Positions 21,886-29,414 of a stretch of DNA of 34,250 nucleotides are shown piece after piece. Made by a program: the position numbers and the translations under genes. The first letter of the stretch is position 1, and each line of letters begins with the position of its first letter. The notes beneath the pieces are model-generated. The model ran no database searches, had not been told where the DNA came from, and worked only from the letters and a program-made list of their open reading frames with translations. Source of the DNA: CAZXPA01 sp964642485 (GTDB lineage Bacteria > Patescibacteriota > Patescibacteriia > UBA2591 > UBA6264); NCBI GenBank assembly GCA_964642485.1, contig CAZXPA010000002.1:1-34250 (forward strand), given 5' to 3'.

Positions 21886-22608
21886 TTATTTTTGTGCTTT
21901 CTTGGCCACTAAATTACTGGCCCTGAGTAAAGAATCAAATGTGCCGGCATCTGACCAAAACCCTTTAACAACCTCAAAAGAAGCTGTTTTTTGGTTGATA
22001 TAGAAATTATTTACATCAGTAATCTCTAATTCTCCTCTTTGAGAGGGTTTTAAGGTCTTAATTACATCAAAAACTTGACCATCATACATATAAAGACCAG
22101 TTACAGCATATTGACTCTTTGGTTTTTTCGGTTTTTCTTCAATCTTGATTATCTTTTTCCCTTTAAGCTGAGCCACGCCAAAACGTTCTGGATCTGAAAC
22201 TTTCTTTAAAAAAACCTTAGCTCCCCATTTTTGATTTTCAAAATCCTTAACTGCCCTAGTAAAATCATCTTCAAAAATATTATCACCTAAAATAACCACT
22301 ACCTTACCAGTGTCAGCAAAATCTTCAGCCAAGCCCAGGGCCTCAGCAATCCCCCCAGATCCTTCCTGATAAGTATAATGAATCTCTTTTAAACCAAACT
22401 CTTTTCCATTGCCCAAAAGTTTTAGAAAATCACCTGGGTTATTACCACCAGTAACAATTAAAACCTCCTTAATGCCCGCATTGACCAGCGTTTCTAAAGG
22501 ATAATAGATCATAGGCTTCTTAAAAACTGCTAAACAATGTTTGTTGGTGACTTTTGTTAAGGGGAGTAACCGGGTTCCGGTTCCCCCGGCAAGAATGATT
22601 CCCTTCAT
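21886..22608 (-). CDS. Sugar-1-phosphate nucleotidyltransferase (RmlA-like)
   Basis: Transfers a nucleotide to a sugar 1-phosphate. The N-terminal GIILAGGTGTRLLPLTK is the nucleotide-binding signature. VVVILGDNIFEDDF holds the metal-binding Asp, and EEKPKKPKSQYAVTGLYMYD and ELEITDVNNFYI match glucose-1-phosphate thymidylyltransferases. At 240 residues it lacks the C-terminal regulatory part of RmlA (about 290), as in the short RmlA2-like forms. The substrate is therefore a likely dTDP-glucose route, not proven. Its ATG overlaps the endonuclease stop as ATGA. Confidence 0.85.
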   Translation of the reverse strand: MKGIILAGGTGTRLLPLTKVTNKHCLAVFKKPMIYYPLETLVNAGIKEVLIVTGGNNPGDFLKLLGNGKEFGLKEIHYTYQEGSGGIAEALGLAEDFADTGKVVVILGDNIFEDDFTRAVKDFENQKWGAKVFLKKVSDPERFGVAQLKGKKIIKIEEKPKKPKSQYAVTGLYMYDGQVFDVIKTLKPSQRGELEITDVNNFYINQKTASFEVVKGFWSDAGTFDSLLRASNLVAKKAQK

Positions 22609-23492
22609 ATATTTATTGATTTAATCTTCTTTTTTATTAATAAAAACTTGTTATATTTCCTGCGCATCCTATTAACATTTCGACTATCCTTATATAACCA
22701 TTCTAGAATTCTAAGCGCTTGTATATTCCCTCTATATCTTAATGCATAATGATCTCTATTCTTTATATTATTAGTCAATCTTGTTTCACCTACCTTACAA
22801 TATTTAATCAAATAATTCTGGATACTTTTTAAAAGACTTTTTGTCCCTACAATCTGAAAACAAAGAGAGAAATGCCTTTCATCAAACATTATGCTGCCAT
22901 CGCCCTCAAAAATACCCCGAATAAAACTTTTAAAAATATCCTCTCTGTCTTTTTCCTCTATCTCTTTTAAGAATCTTTCGTTTAGAGACTTCTTTTCTCT
23001 CAGACCAAGAGCGATCAATCTATCCACTACATATTCATTATGAATATGTAATGCCAGCTGACCAGAGCAATTGATCATTACTCCCTTAGAAGAGATTCTG
23101 CTATAGGGTGAACGTTTATATAAAGGCCCAGTATATTGCAAAAATTTTTTAATTTTTAAGAGCACGTCTTGATCGCTCATTCTTATCGCAATCCCAAAAT
23201 ATTTAATTGGTCTTAACCTTATAAAACCGTCGCTTAATAACCAGCCTAATACCCATGCAACATCAGGAGTAATTTTATCAAAAAACTTCTCATTTGCGCT
23301 ATATTTAGTTCTATAAAGAGATAGCTTCCATGTCTTATTTCGAATTTCAATATCAAACCCTTTTAATCGATGACTGATCACCCATCGAGAACACCCAACT
23401 GTACGAGCTATTTCATCTTGACTCAATTTATTTTCTATATATTCATTAACCAAAAACTTTTTTGATATTTTATATTGTAATTCTGTTGGCAT
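22605..23492 (-). CDS. LAGLIDADG homing endonuclease with N-terminal helix-turn-helix
   Basis: A 295-residue protein. Residues about 22-44 form a helix-turn-helix (LSQDEIARTVGCSRWVISHRL), seen in other free-standing LAGLIDADG enzymes as an extra DNA-binding part. The two core motifs are AWVLGWLLSDGF (about 79-90) and FIRGIFEGDGSI (about 190-201), with acidic residues in place. It stands directly in front of the nucleotidyltransferase gene and shares the ATGA overlap with it. No intron core is visible nearby, so it looks free-standing. It is not closely similar to the LAGLIDADG gene at 12561. Confidence 0.9.
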   Translation of the reverse strand: MPTELQYKISKKFLVNEYIENKLSQDEIARTVGCSRWVISHRLKGFDIEIRNKTWKLSLYRTKYSANEKFFDKITPDVAWVLGWLLSDGFIRLRPIKYFGIAIRMSDQDVLLKIKKFLQYTGPLYKRSPYSRISSKGVMINCSGQLALHIHNEYVVDRLIALGLREKKSLNERFLKEIEEKDREDIFKSFIRGIFEGDGSIMFDERHFSLCFQIVGTKSLLKSIQNYLIKYCKVGETRLTNNIKNRDHYALRYRGNIQALRILEWLYKDSRNVNRMRRKYNKFLLIKKKIKSINI

Positions 23493-23666
23493 TTATATAA
23501 TTTAGTGAGATTCTAAAAAATTATTTTATTCACAGCATCCACAAACACAAAATTGTTGTCTCTGATAAATCATAACATCCATGACTACCTTATAATTATA
23601 ACAAATTTTCTATTTTCAAACAACCAAATTTCTGCCCAGGTCGCACCTGGGCAATTTTAAAATATC

Positions 23667-24500
23667 TTAATAATTGCAACCTTCGGCTCTTTTAAATCCT
23701 GCTACCTCGGCCTCTTCTTCAGTACAAAAATATCTGTCTCCTTTTTCCAAATCCACCTTCACTCTTTTATAATTGGGGCAACCAGGAAGAAAATATGTTT
23801 TTCCATACCCATGCTCTGAAATATTGCCCTTAATAACACATTCGGGATTTGGCGGAGGATCATTTGTTTCAAAAGTGGATGTTTTTTCTTTCAATCCCTG
23901 TTCGCAAGCGCCCCACATCCCTCTTCCCCTAGTAACTGCCTCATTACGACTATGTATTAAAATATTATTATACCGCCCCCTCTTAGACATAAACAAAGTA
24001 TTAGCAAAACCCTGTTCTAAAAGATAATCATTAACAAAAACATCGTTTGTAAAATCTCCCTCAACTAAAAATACGTAACGGAGTAATCTACCAAATCTAT
24101 CTGTTCCAAAAATATCTTTTTCCAGTTCTATATTTCTTCCTAAAACAAGCTCATTTAAGGCCTGTTTTGCTTCGCTGTAATAGCAGTCACCTTGCTCAGG
24201 AGAATCAATCCCGAGAAGACGAACAACATTTCCATCATTTATTTCTATTGTATCCCCATCAATGACTCTAACAACCTCTACTAATTCAGGCCCAAATTCT
24301 GGGGCAACATCTGAACCTGTTTCAGGCTCCATTAAACTACCTGTTCCAAACAGCGCAATCAAAATAATAAGCAATCCGCTTAAATATTTTCTTAATGTTT
24401 CATTGGATCCAGTTAAAGTCAGTACACCAATTACTGCGCCAAGAACAACAATAAAGCCTAAAAATAACTGTCTAAGTTTTTTAAATTCCTCTTTTTTCAT
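23667..24500 (-). CDS. Membrane-anchored staphylococcal-nuclease-like protein
   Basis: Two hydrophobic helices (about residues 7-28 and 35-52) anchor an outward-facing nuclease domain. Catalytic positions of the SNase fold are visible: VRLLGIDSPEQGD (Arg and Glu) and TDRFGRLLRYVF (second Arg), after VIDGDTIEI. A C-terminal Cys-containing module (CVIKGN...LPGCPNY...YFCTEEEAEVAGF) matches the small domain often fused to bacterial SNases. It probably degrades external nucleic acid, useful for an organism that scavenges nucleotides. The ATG at 24498-24500 is chosen; 9 codons upstream lie in a palindrome. Confidence 0.88.
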   Translation of the reverse strand: MKKEEFKKLRQLFLGFIVVLGAVIGVLTLTGSNETLRKYLSGLLIILIALFGTGSLMEPETGSDVAPEFGPELVEVVRVIDGDTIEINDGNVVRLLGIDSPEQGDCYYSEAKQALNELVLGRNIELEKDIFGTDRFGRLLRYVFLVEGDFTNDVFVNDYLLEQGFANTLFMSKRGRYNNILIHSRNEAVTRGRGMWGACEQGLKEKTSTFETNDPPPNPECVIKGNISEHGYGKTYFLPGCPNYKRVKVDLEKGDRYFCTEEEAEVAGFKRAEGCNY

Positions 24501-24506
24501 AAATTT

Positions 24507-24531
24507 ACTTGGAAACTTAGTTTCCAAATGG
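24507..24531. repeat. Palindrome TTGGAAAC-TTA-GTTTCCAA, copy 1
   Basis: An 8-bp stem with a 3-nt loop at 24509-24527. An almost identical copy lies at 25438-25462, in the same orientation and followed by the same TGGTTTA. The two copies bracket the nuclease gene 24541-25389. Confidence 0.8.
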
Positions 24532-24540
24532 TTTATACTT

Positions 24541-25389
24541 TTACCAAACTACTTCATCAATTTTTGTATATTTTTCCTCAATTTTATCTTTATCCGGGCA
24601 GATGTTTCTATATTCACACCAGGGACATAGTTTGTTAATACGAGGCGAAAAATTATTATCATCCCTGGCTTCCTTTATAATGTTAACAATTTCATTTTCT
24701 ATTTTTTTTAATTCATCTTTAGTCCATATTATATCATAAATCTTTGAATACTTAATATAAATCAATCCGGCTTTAATCTTTTTTGCAAAAGGATAAAGTT
24801 TAGAAGCTATAATTGCATAAACAGGAACCTGAAGGTCCTTTTCCATCATCTTTTCTACACTATCACGATAAGGCAATTTTCCAGTCTTATAATCCCACAC
24901 TGAAATTGAAGATTCTGAATCTTGATCAATTCTGTCTATTCGACCCGCTATTACAAATTCATCTATACTGCACTGCATCCAATCTTCTAAAGATAGCGGA
25001 ACTATTGATAAATCAGCTTTTGAAATATAATTGTTCAACATTGCAATTGTCTTTAGCCCAAAGGCTTTTTCTTGCTCCACGGATCCAAATAGCTTTTTTC
25101 TTTCTTTGGCGCTCCAGCAGTCACTACTCCAACTACTCTTGGGCGCTCTGGCCCATGAATATCTTAGCATCTCGCCTAAATCTTGATCTCTTCTTTTATT
25201 TATTGGAATTTTTCTAATATCAAAAAATTTTTCAAGAACTAGATGTATTACTTTGCCGATAAAGCTTTCAGGGCTTTCAACAAATTCTGCTTTTACCTCC
25301 CTGTCGTTATGACATTTAAATTTAAACGGACACTGAATATAGGTATTCAATGCATTAGGAAATATTTTTTCTGGAAATATATATGCCAT
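24541..25389 (-). CDS. PD-(D/E)XK nuclease with iron-sulphur cysteines (RecB/Cas4-like)
   Basis: A 282-residue RecB-family nuclease. GKVIHLVLEKFF (about 45-56) carries the motif I His, AGRIDRID the motif II Asp, and VWDYKTGK the D-x-K core with Lys. LQVPVYAI is the QxxxY-type motif. Cys20 and Cys26 near the N terminus, with CPWCEYRNIC at the C terminus, form the four-cysteine pattern that binds a 4Fe-4S cluster in AddB and Cas4. There are no CRISPR repeats or cas genes nearby. It may be a repair exonuclease or a mobile-element passenger. Confidence 0.85.
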   Translation of the reverse strand: MAYIFPEKIFPNALNTYIQCPFKFKCHNDREVKAEFVESPESFIGKVIHLVLEKFFDIRKIPINKRRDQDLGEMLRYSWARAPKSSWSSDCWSAKERKKLFGSVEQEKAFGLKTIAMLNNYISKADLSIVPLSLEDWMQCSIDEFVIAGRIDRIDQDSESSISVWDYKTGKLPYRDSVEKMMEKDLQVPVYAIIASKLYPFAKKIKAGLIYIKYSKIYDIIWTKDELKKIENEIVNIIKEARDDNNFSPRINKLCPWCEYRNICPDKDKIEEKYTKIDEVVW

Positions 25390-25425
25390 AATTTATCCCT
25401 TAATTAAATTTTCAGGCTTTCCGCT

Positions 25426-25462
25426 ACTTGGAACGCTACTTGGAAACTTAGTTTCCAAGTGG
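25426..25462. repeat. Palindrome ACTTGGAAAC-TTA-GTTTCCAAGT, copy 2
   Basis: A 10-bp stem at 25438-25460. It is preceded by a second partial copy, so CGCTACTTGGAA occurs twice in tandem at about 25423-25446. Confidence 0.8.
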
Positions 25463-25520
25463 TTTAATTTACTTCTCAATTAAATCTTCGGCTTATTTTT
25501 CATCAAATCAGCTTCATTTT

Positions 25521-26093
25521 GAGAACCATCCCCTATTTTTTTACATATCTACATAATATCCATAATAATACCAACAATTAATGCCAGAACAGAAAGAATA
25601 AAAATAAAAGCTGAATTCCACCTTGATTTTGAGGTTAGACTGGTTTTGACAATATACTTCAGGGCTTGCTTTTGCTTCTCATCAACACAAGGGGCTTTTT
25701 CCACCACATCAACCAGCTTGTAATCCGCAACCAATTCTGACCGCTTTTTTTGAATATCAAAACGATGCCCAAAATAAATAATAAAACCAATGGTGCCGAT
25801 ATACCAAGAAATTTTCACCCATAAGGGGCTATAAAAATTTAAGACGATAATTATGCGATAGGCTAATGTTGCAATAACGCCGGCCCAAAAGAAAAATAAA
25901 CGAATAGGTCTTGGATTAGGTTTTATAATTTCTAGAGATGAATTAAATGAAAAAATCATATTTTTTTATTTATGAAGCTCAAAAAAATTTCAAGCTTTGC
26001 TTATAATATCCATAAAGTTTTATTTAACTTATCTTTGTAATAATTCCTTTATCAGCATCTACTTTTATAATAGTATAATAGGGGACGGTTCTC
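25521..26093. mobile_element. Possible inverted-repeat cassette carrying a small membrane protein
   Basis: GAGAACCATCCCCTATT (25521-25537) and AATAGGGGACGGTTCTC (26077-26093) are a 17-bp inverted repeat with one mismatch. AGCTTCATTT occurs directly repeated just outside (25510-25519 and 26099-26108), like an imperfectly spaced target duplication. The only gene inside is the 136-residue membrane protein; there is no transposase, so any movement would need one supplied elsewhere. Confidence 0.4.
25549..25959 (-). CDS. Small membrane protein of unknown function
   Basis: 136 residues with three hydrophobic segments, at about 20-41, 47-65 and 113-134. A charged cytoplasmic or external stretch (FDIQKKRSELVADYKLVDVVEKAPCVDEKQKQ) lies between the second and third. 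I recognise no family. It is bracketed by an inverted repeat (25521-25537 / 26077-26093) and is transcribed alone. Confidence 0.65.
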   Translation of the reverse strand: MIFSFNSSLEIIKPNPRPIRLFFFWAGVIATLAYRIIIVLNFYSPLWVKISWYIGTIGFIIYFGHRFDIQKKRSELVADYKLVDVVEKAPCVDEKQKQALKYIVKTSLTSKSRWNSAFIFILSVLALIVGIIMDIM

Positions 26094-26254
26094 TATTTAG
26101 CTTCATTTCTATAAAAACTTATTTCGTCCCACTTTCTCTTTGTAAAACTCATAAAGGGAAAGGGAACTGCCCTAAAAAACCTTGTTATTCGCTCCGCTCA
26201 CAATAAGAAATATATAAATATTTCTTAAAATAAATTTATTTACAAACGCAAAAA
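25960..26254. other. Non-coding stretch
   Basis: It holds the right end of the inverted-repeat cassette, an AT-rich hairpin AAGAAATAT/ATATTTCTT at about 26206-26228 and no supported gene. A 69-codon frame (25997-26206) has no family features and is not called. Confidence 0.5.
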
Positions 26255-26300
26255 TCGGGTTGCCGAGAATCAAACTCGGGCTATACGGCTCCGATTTGTA
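26255..26300 (-). pseudogene. Displaced 3' end of a tRNA, probably tRNA-Pro
   Basis: On the minus strand a perfect T arm (CCGAG-TTTGATT-CTCGG) leads into an acceptor 3' strand CAACCCG plus discriminator A. A 3' G72 preceded by C pairs implies C1-G72, a proline tRNA trait. It pairs with the 5' acceptor CGGGGTG of the intact tRNA-Pro(GGG) with one mismatch. No 5' half adjoins it: the endonuclease gene runs into it from the other side. Confidence 0.55.
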
Positions 26301-27147
26301 ATTTTAAAATCTTTGAAAGACGATTCACAGGGAATAAATCCTTGGGATATATCTCAACTAATTTAATGTTATATTTTCTGCAAATCTTTTGTTTTTTTCT
26401 AACTAATTTATCATATTCTTTCAGATCGCCTGCCAATCCGAAAAATTCTATAAAAATATCTTTGATAACAAAATCAACGCTTAAGGAATTATTCCCAGGA
26501 TATGGGACTCTTCTCTCATGCCCAATATTTTGATCAGAAAGCCAATCGTCAATTATTTTTTCAGAAAAAGAATCGCATTTGTGTCCGTCATTGGCAATAT
26601 GCTTTTTAGCAAACAATACTGGATTCGGATTAAAACCCGCTGCTTTAATTGCATTATTCCAATTGCCAAATCGGTTTCGGGTAGCACAATAGTGATGAAA
26701 TTCTCTTTTAAGAGGAATTCGTTTATTTCTTTCGTAAAATTCTTTGATTAGCTTACAGATAGTTTCTTTACTTACGACTTGAGATTTGTGTTTACATTTT
26801 ATCGAGCAATATATTTGGTGACCAAAAAATTCCTTACCACAATAATTGCATTTATCCTTCAGTTTTTTCTTTTTGGGAAATTTAGAGTTATTAAATGAAG
26901 CAGCACAAGAGAGAGAACAGAAAACGTTACCTGATTTAGATTTTCTAAATTGATTTAATAACCGAGAGATTTTCTTACTACAATTAGGGTTGGCACAAAT
27001 TTTTTCTACCCTCCTCAACCTATATTGACTTTGGCATTTTATAGAACAATACTGATTCCAGTCGAATTTATTGGCTTCATTTACTCGGCCTAATGTTCTG
27101 TAAAATCTTTTACCACAAAAGTCACACTTAACTTTAACTAAATTCAT
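26281..27147 (-). CDS. Homing-endonuclease-like protein: zinc ribbons, HNH-repeat module and Vsr-like nuclease
   Basis: 288 residues. Three Cys4-type zinc ribbons come first (CDFCGKRF..YCSIKC, CANPNCSKKI..FCSLSC, CNYCGKEF..YCSIKC). A homing-endonuclease-associated repeat follows (ETICKLIKEFYERNKRIPLKREF..RFGNWNNAIKAAGF). The C-terminal domain (SEKIIDDWL..VDFVIKDIFIEFFG..KLVEIYPKDL) has the order E, D, E of Vsr-like/EDxHD nucleases. It starts 15 bp after tRNA-Pro(GGG), and its TAG stop lies against the displaced tRNA 3' end. Confidence 0.83.
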   Translation of the reverse strand: MNLVKVKCDFCGKRFYRTLGRVNEANKFDWNQYCSIKCQSQYRLRRVEKICANPNCSKKISRLLNQFRKSKSGNVFCSLSCAASFNNSKFPKKKKLKDKCNYCGKEFFGHQIYCSIKCKHKSQVVSKETICKLIKEFYERNKRIPLKREFHHYCATRNRFGNWNNAIKAAGFNPNPVLFAKKHIANDGHKCDSFSEKIIDDWLSDQNIGHERRVPYPGNNSLSVDFVIKDIFIEFFGLAGDLKEYDKLVRKKQKICRKYNIKLVEIYPKDLFPVNRLSKILKLQIGAV

Positions 27148-27162
27148 AAAATTCCCTTATTA

Positions 27163-27238
27163 TCGGGGTGACCGGATTCGAACCGGCGAAACCTCTCGCC
27201 CCCCAGACGAGCGCTCTACCCAACTGAGCTACACCCCG
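27163..27238 (-). tRNA. tRNA-Pro(GGG)
   Basis: Acceptor CGGGGTG/CACCCCG with C1-G72, anticodon stem CTCGT/GCGAG, loop CTGGGGG with anticodon GGG, T arm GCCGG/CCGGT. The variable loop is 7 nt, slightly long. CCA is not encoded. Confidence 0.92.
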
Positions 27239-27251
27239 AAAAATATAAATC

Positions 27252-27431
27252 CTAAATCTTCATTTTCTTTTTTAAACTCTTTAAACACTTAGTACAGATC
27301 TTTATCCTCTTGCCAGATATTTTTTTTGTCTGTAAATTTAAATATTGCCATCTTTTAGTAGCGATATTTGAGTGAGATCTGGTAATGCTTGTTTTGGGCC
27401 CGCGGCCGCAAATTAAACAACGTTTAGCCAT
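27252..27431 (-). CDS. rpmB: 50S ribosomal protein L28
   Basis: A 59-residue bL28 starting MAKRCLICGRGPKTSITRSHSNIATKR. It keeps both cysteine pairs (CLIC and CTKC), so it is the zinc-binding form. The ATG at 27429-27431 is chosen because the 17 upstream codons are hydrophobic and unlike L28. It is transcribed divergently from the M50 protease gene. Confidence 0.94.
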   Translation of the reverse strand: MAKRCLICGRGPKTSITRSHSNIATKRWQYLNLQTKKISGKRIKICTKCLKSLKKKMKI

Positions 27432-27474
27432 AATAAAAGCAATTAAACAAATAAACAACTTAACATAAAAATAG

Positions 27475-27537
27475 TTTAGCAAATTTCTAAATTAAAGCAA
27501 TCTTTTTTATTATTGCTAAATTGCTAAATTGCTAAAA
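27475..27537. repeat. Intergenic palindrome between rpmB and the M50 gene
   Basis: TTTAGC..AATTAAAGCAAT on the left mirrors ATTGCTAAATTGCTAAATTGCTAAA on the right, which itself holds three direct copies of TTGCTAAA. Confidence 0.75.
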
Positions 27538-27546
27538 TGATTTCAA

Positions 27547-28155
27547 ATGATTAAACTTTTTTTATACATAGTTATTGTTCTCTCAGCTATCTTTCATGAA
27601 TACGCTCATGCCTGGACAGCTTATCAATTAGGAGACCCAACTGCTAAAAATGAAGGTCGATTAACCCTAAACCCCTTAGTTCATTTAGACCCTATTGGCA
27701 CAGTAATTCTCCCTCTTTTCCTGTTATTCACTTCAGGCATGTTTCTTGGTTGGGCTAAGCCTGTTCCTTATAATCCTCATAATCTTAGAGACCTAAAATA
27801 CGGCACCTTAAAAGTCGCTATTGCCGGTCCTTTGGCCAATCTCTTGATTGCCTTAGTTTTGGGCCTAATTTTAAGGTTTTTCTCTGGCCCTATTTTAGCC
27901 TATAGCGCTACTTTACCAGTTTTTTTAGGTCTTATCATTTACGTTAATATTTTCTTGGCCCTATTTAACTTGCTGCCTTTTCCTCCGCTTGATGGTTCAA
28001 AAATATTTGCCGACTTGTTTCCAAATCAATGGCGACATCTTATGCAATTAGGAATGATTGGAATTTTTATTGCTTTATTCATTGCCTTTTTTATCCTTTC
28101 GCCAATAGCTAACTTCATTTTCCGTCTTATTATCGGCCAAGGATTTATGTTCTAG
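27547..28155 (+). CDS. M50-family site-2 protease (Rip-like membrane metalloprotease)
   Basis: A 202-residue polytopic protease with zinc motif HEYAH at residues 17-21, in the first hydrophobic helix. The third ligand Asp lies in NLLPFPPLDGSKI. NPLVHLDPIGTV and GWAKPVPYNPHNLRD are conserved loops of the short YwhC/Rv0359-like group, which lacks a PDZ domain. It would cleave transmembrane helices of substrates not identifiable here. The ATG follows the TTGCTAAA repeats directly, with no Shine-Dalgarno sequence. Confidence 0.9.
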   Translation: MIKLFLYIVIVLSAIFHEYAHAWTAYQLGDPTAKNEGRLTLNPLVHLDPIGTVILPLFLLFTSGMFLGWAKPVPYNPHNLRDLKYGTLKVAIAGPLANLLIALVLGLILRFFSGPILAYSATLPVFLGLIIYVNIFLALFNLLPFPPLDGSKIFADLFPNQWRHLMQLGMIGIFIALFIAFFILSPIANFIFRLIIGQGFMF

Positions 28156-28176
28156 TCCCTGCTACTCTCGTAATGC

Positions 28177-28204
28177 TTGACATTTCTAAGAAATAAAGTA
28201 AAAT
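28177..28204 (+). promoter_or_regulatory. Promoter of the str operon
   Basis: A perfect TTGACA (28177-28182), a 16-nt spacer and TAAAAT (28199-28204). The leader to rpsL is about 120 nt and contains a CCTGCC-TGC-GGCAGG hairpin at about 28248-28262. Confidence 0.7.
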
Positions 28205-28329
28205 ACAGGTCATCATAATATATAACATGGCAACATGAGAACATTTCCTGCCTGCGGCAGGTAAAAAAAGAAATTTCTATAAAGCAAAATTTCTTATGTT
28301 CCAATGTTCCAATGCTAAAATGAATTAGT

Positions 28330-28755
28330 ATGCCAACAATTAATCAATTGGTCCGTAAAGGAAGAAAAAAAATAAAGAAGAAATCAAAGACTCCTGCTTT
28401 GCAGAGCACTTTTAATATTCTTAAAAGAACAAGAGCTGAAATGCCAAAAGGACGTCCATTTTTGCGCGGCGTTTGTTTGAAAGTCACCACTCAAACTCCT
28501 AAAAAACCTAATTCAGCCCTACGTAAAATTGCTCGCGTCAGATTGTCTAATGGCATGGAGGTCACTGCCTATATCCCGGGCATTGGTCATAATTTACAAG
28601 AGCATTCAGTGGTTCTGCTCAGAGGCGGCCGAGTTAAAGATCTGCCTGGTGTCCGCTATCACGTTGTTCGCGGTGTTCATGATGCTGGAGGGGTTGAGAA
28701 CAGGAAACAAAGTCGAAGTCTTTATGGAACAAAAAAAGAGAAGTCAGGTACTTAG
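28330..28755 (+). CDS. rpsL: 30S ribosomal protein S12
   Basis: uS12 lies at the decoding centre. MPTINQLVRKGRK and TQTPKKPNSALRKIARVRLSNG are diagnostic; the Lys targeted by streptomycin-resistance mutations (PKKPNS) is present, as is the later GRVKDLPGVRYH loop. At 141 residues it is slightly longer than in E. coli (124), mostly from a basic N-terminal part and a tail. First gene of rpsL-rpsG-fusA. Confidence 0.97.
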   Translation: MPTINQLVRKGRKKIKKKSKTPALQSTFNILKRTRAEMPKGRPFLRGVCLKVTTQTPKKPNSALRKIARVRLSNGMEVTAYIPGIGHNLQEHSVVLLRGGRVKDLPGVRYHVVRGVHDAGGVENRKQSRSLYGTKKEKSGT

Positions 28756-28820
28756 GTACTTCGGTAATCAGGTATTAACCCAATCCCTAATCCCCAATTA
28801 ACCAATTAACTAATTAACCA
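28745..28820. repeat. Repeat-rich gap between rpsL and rpsG
   Basis: GGTACTTAGGTACTT is followed by repeated TAATTAACC-type units and CTAATCCCCAATTAA. These match, in the opposite sense, the gap between trmD and 16S at 20010-20045. Confidence 0.6.
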
Positions 28821-28824
28821 ACTT

Positions 28825-29298
28825 ATGCGTGGAAAACCAGCCCCCAAAAGAAAAATCTCTCCTGATCCCAAGTACCATCTTGTTCAAATGGCTAAATTTA
28901 TTAATTACGTGATGAGAAAAGGCAAAAAAACTATTGCCTCAAAAACGGTTTATCAGGCCATAGAGATCATTAAGCAAAAAATTAAAAAAGACCCAATTGA
29001 TATCTTCCAAAAAGCAATTAAAAATACTTCTCCCGTAGTCGAAGTAAGATCTCGTCGAATTGGCGGAGCTAATTACCAAATCCCCTTCCCAACAAATGAA
29101 TCCCGCCGTTTTGTTTTAGCCTCACGCTGGATTATTGAGGCAGCTAAAGCCCGAAAAGGCAAATCAATGTCAGAAAAATTAGCTCAAGAACTTTTAGATG
29201 CCGCCTACAGGCAAGGCGCCGCCGTTAAGAAAAAAGAGGATATCCATCGAATAGCTGAAGCAAATAAGGCCTTTGCTCATTTTGCTAGATATCATTAA
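28825..29298 (+). CDS. rpsG: 30S ribosomal protein S7
   Basis: uS7 nucleates the 30S head and contacts E-site tRNA. MRGKPAPKRKISPDPKY is the basic arm. FINYVMRKGKKTIASKTVYQAI, VEVRSRRIGGANYQIPF and the C-terminal EDIHRIAEANKAFAHFARYH match the family at the usual 157 residues. The second gene of the str operon. No Shine-Dalgarno sequence precedes the ATG. Confidence 0.97.
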   Translation: MRGKPAPKRKISPDPKYHLVQMAKFINYVMRKGKKTIASKTVYQAIEIIKQKIKKDPIDIFQKAIKNTSPVVEVRSRRIGGANYQIPFPTNESRRFVLASRWIIEAAKARKGKSMSEKLAQELLDAAYRQGAAVKKKEDIHRIAEANKAFAHFARYH

Positions 29299-29410
29299 AT
29301 CATTTTAATATTCTAACGTTTTAACATATTAACATGCCCCCCCCCTCTAATCTCCCCCTCCCAGAGGGACGGGGAGAAAATTGTTAAATTGTTTCATTGT
29401 TAAATTAGCT
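29299..29410. repeat. Intergenic palindrome between rpsG and fusA
   Basis: TTTTAATATTCTAACGTTTTAA-type units (29300-29335) mirror GTTAAATTG-type units (29381-29408) around a C-rich centre with CCCTCT/AGAGGG. Confidence 0.7.
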
Positions 29411-29414
29411 TAAT

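Noticed and set aside
24541..25389. Cas4 of a CRISPR system
   Set aside because: No repeat-spacer array or other cas gene is present in the window; only a general RecB/Cas4-like nuclease can be claimed.
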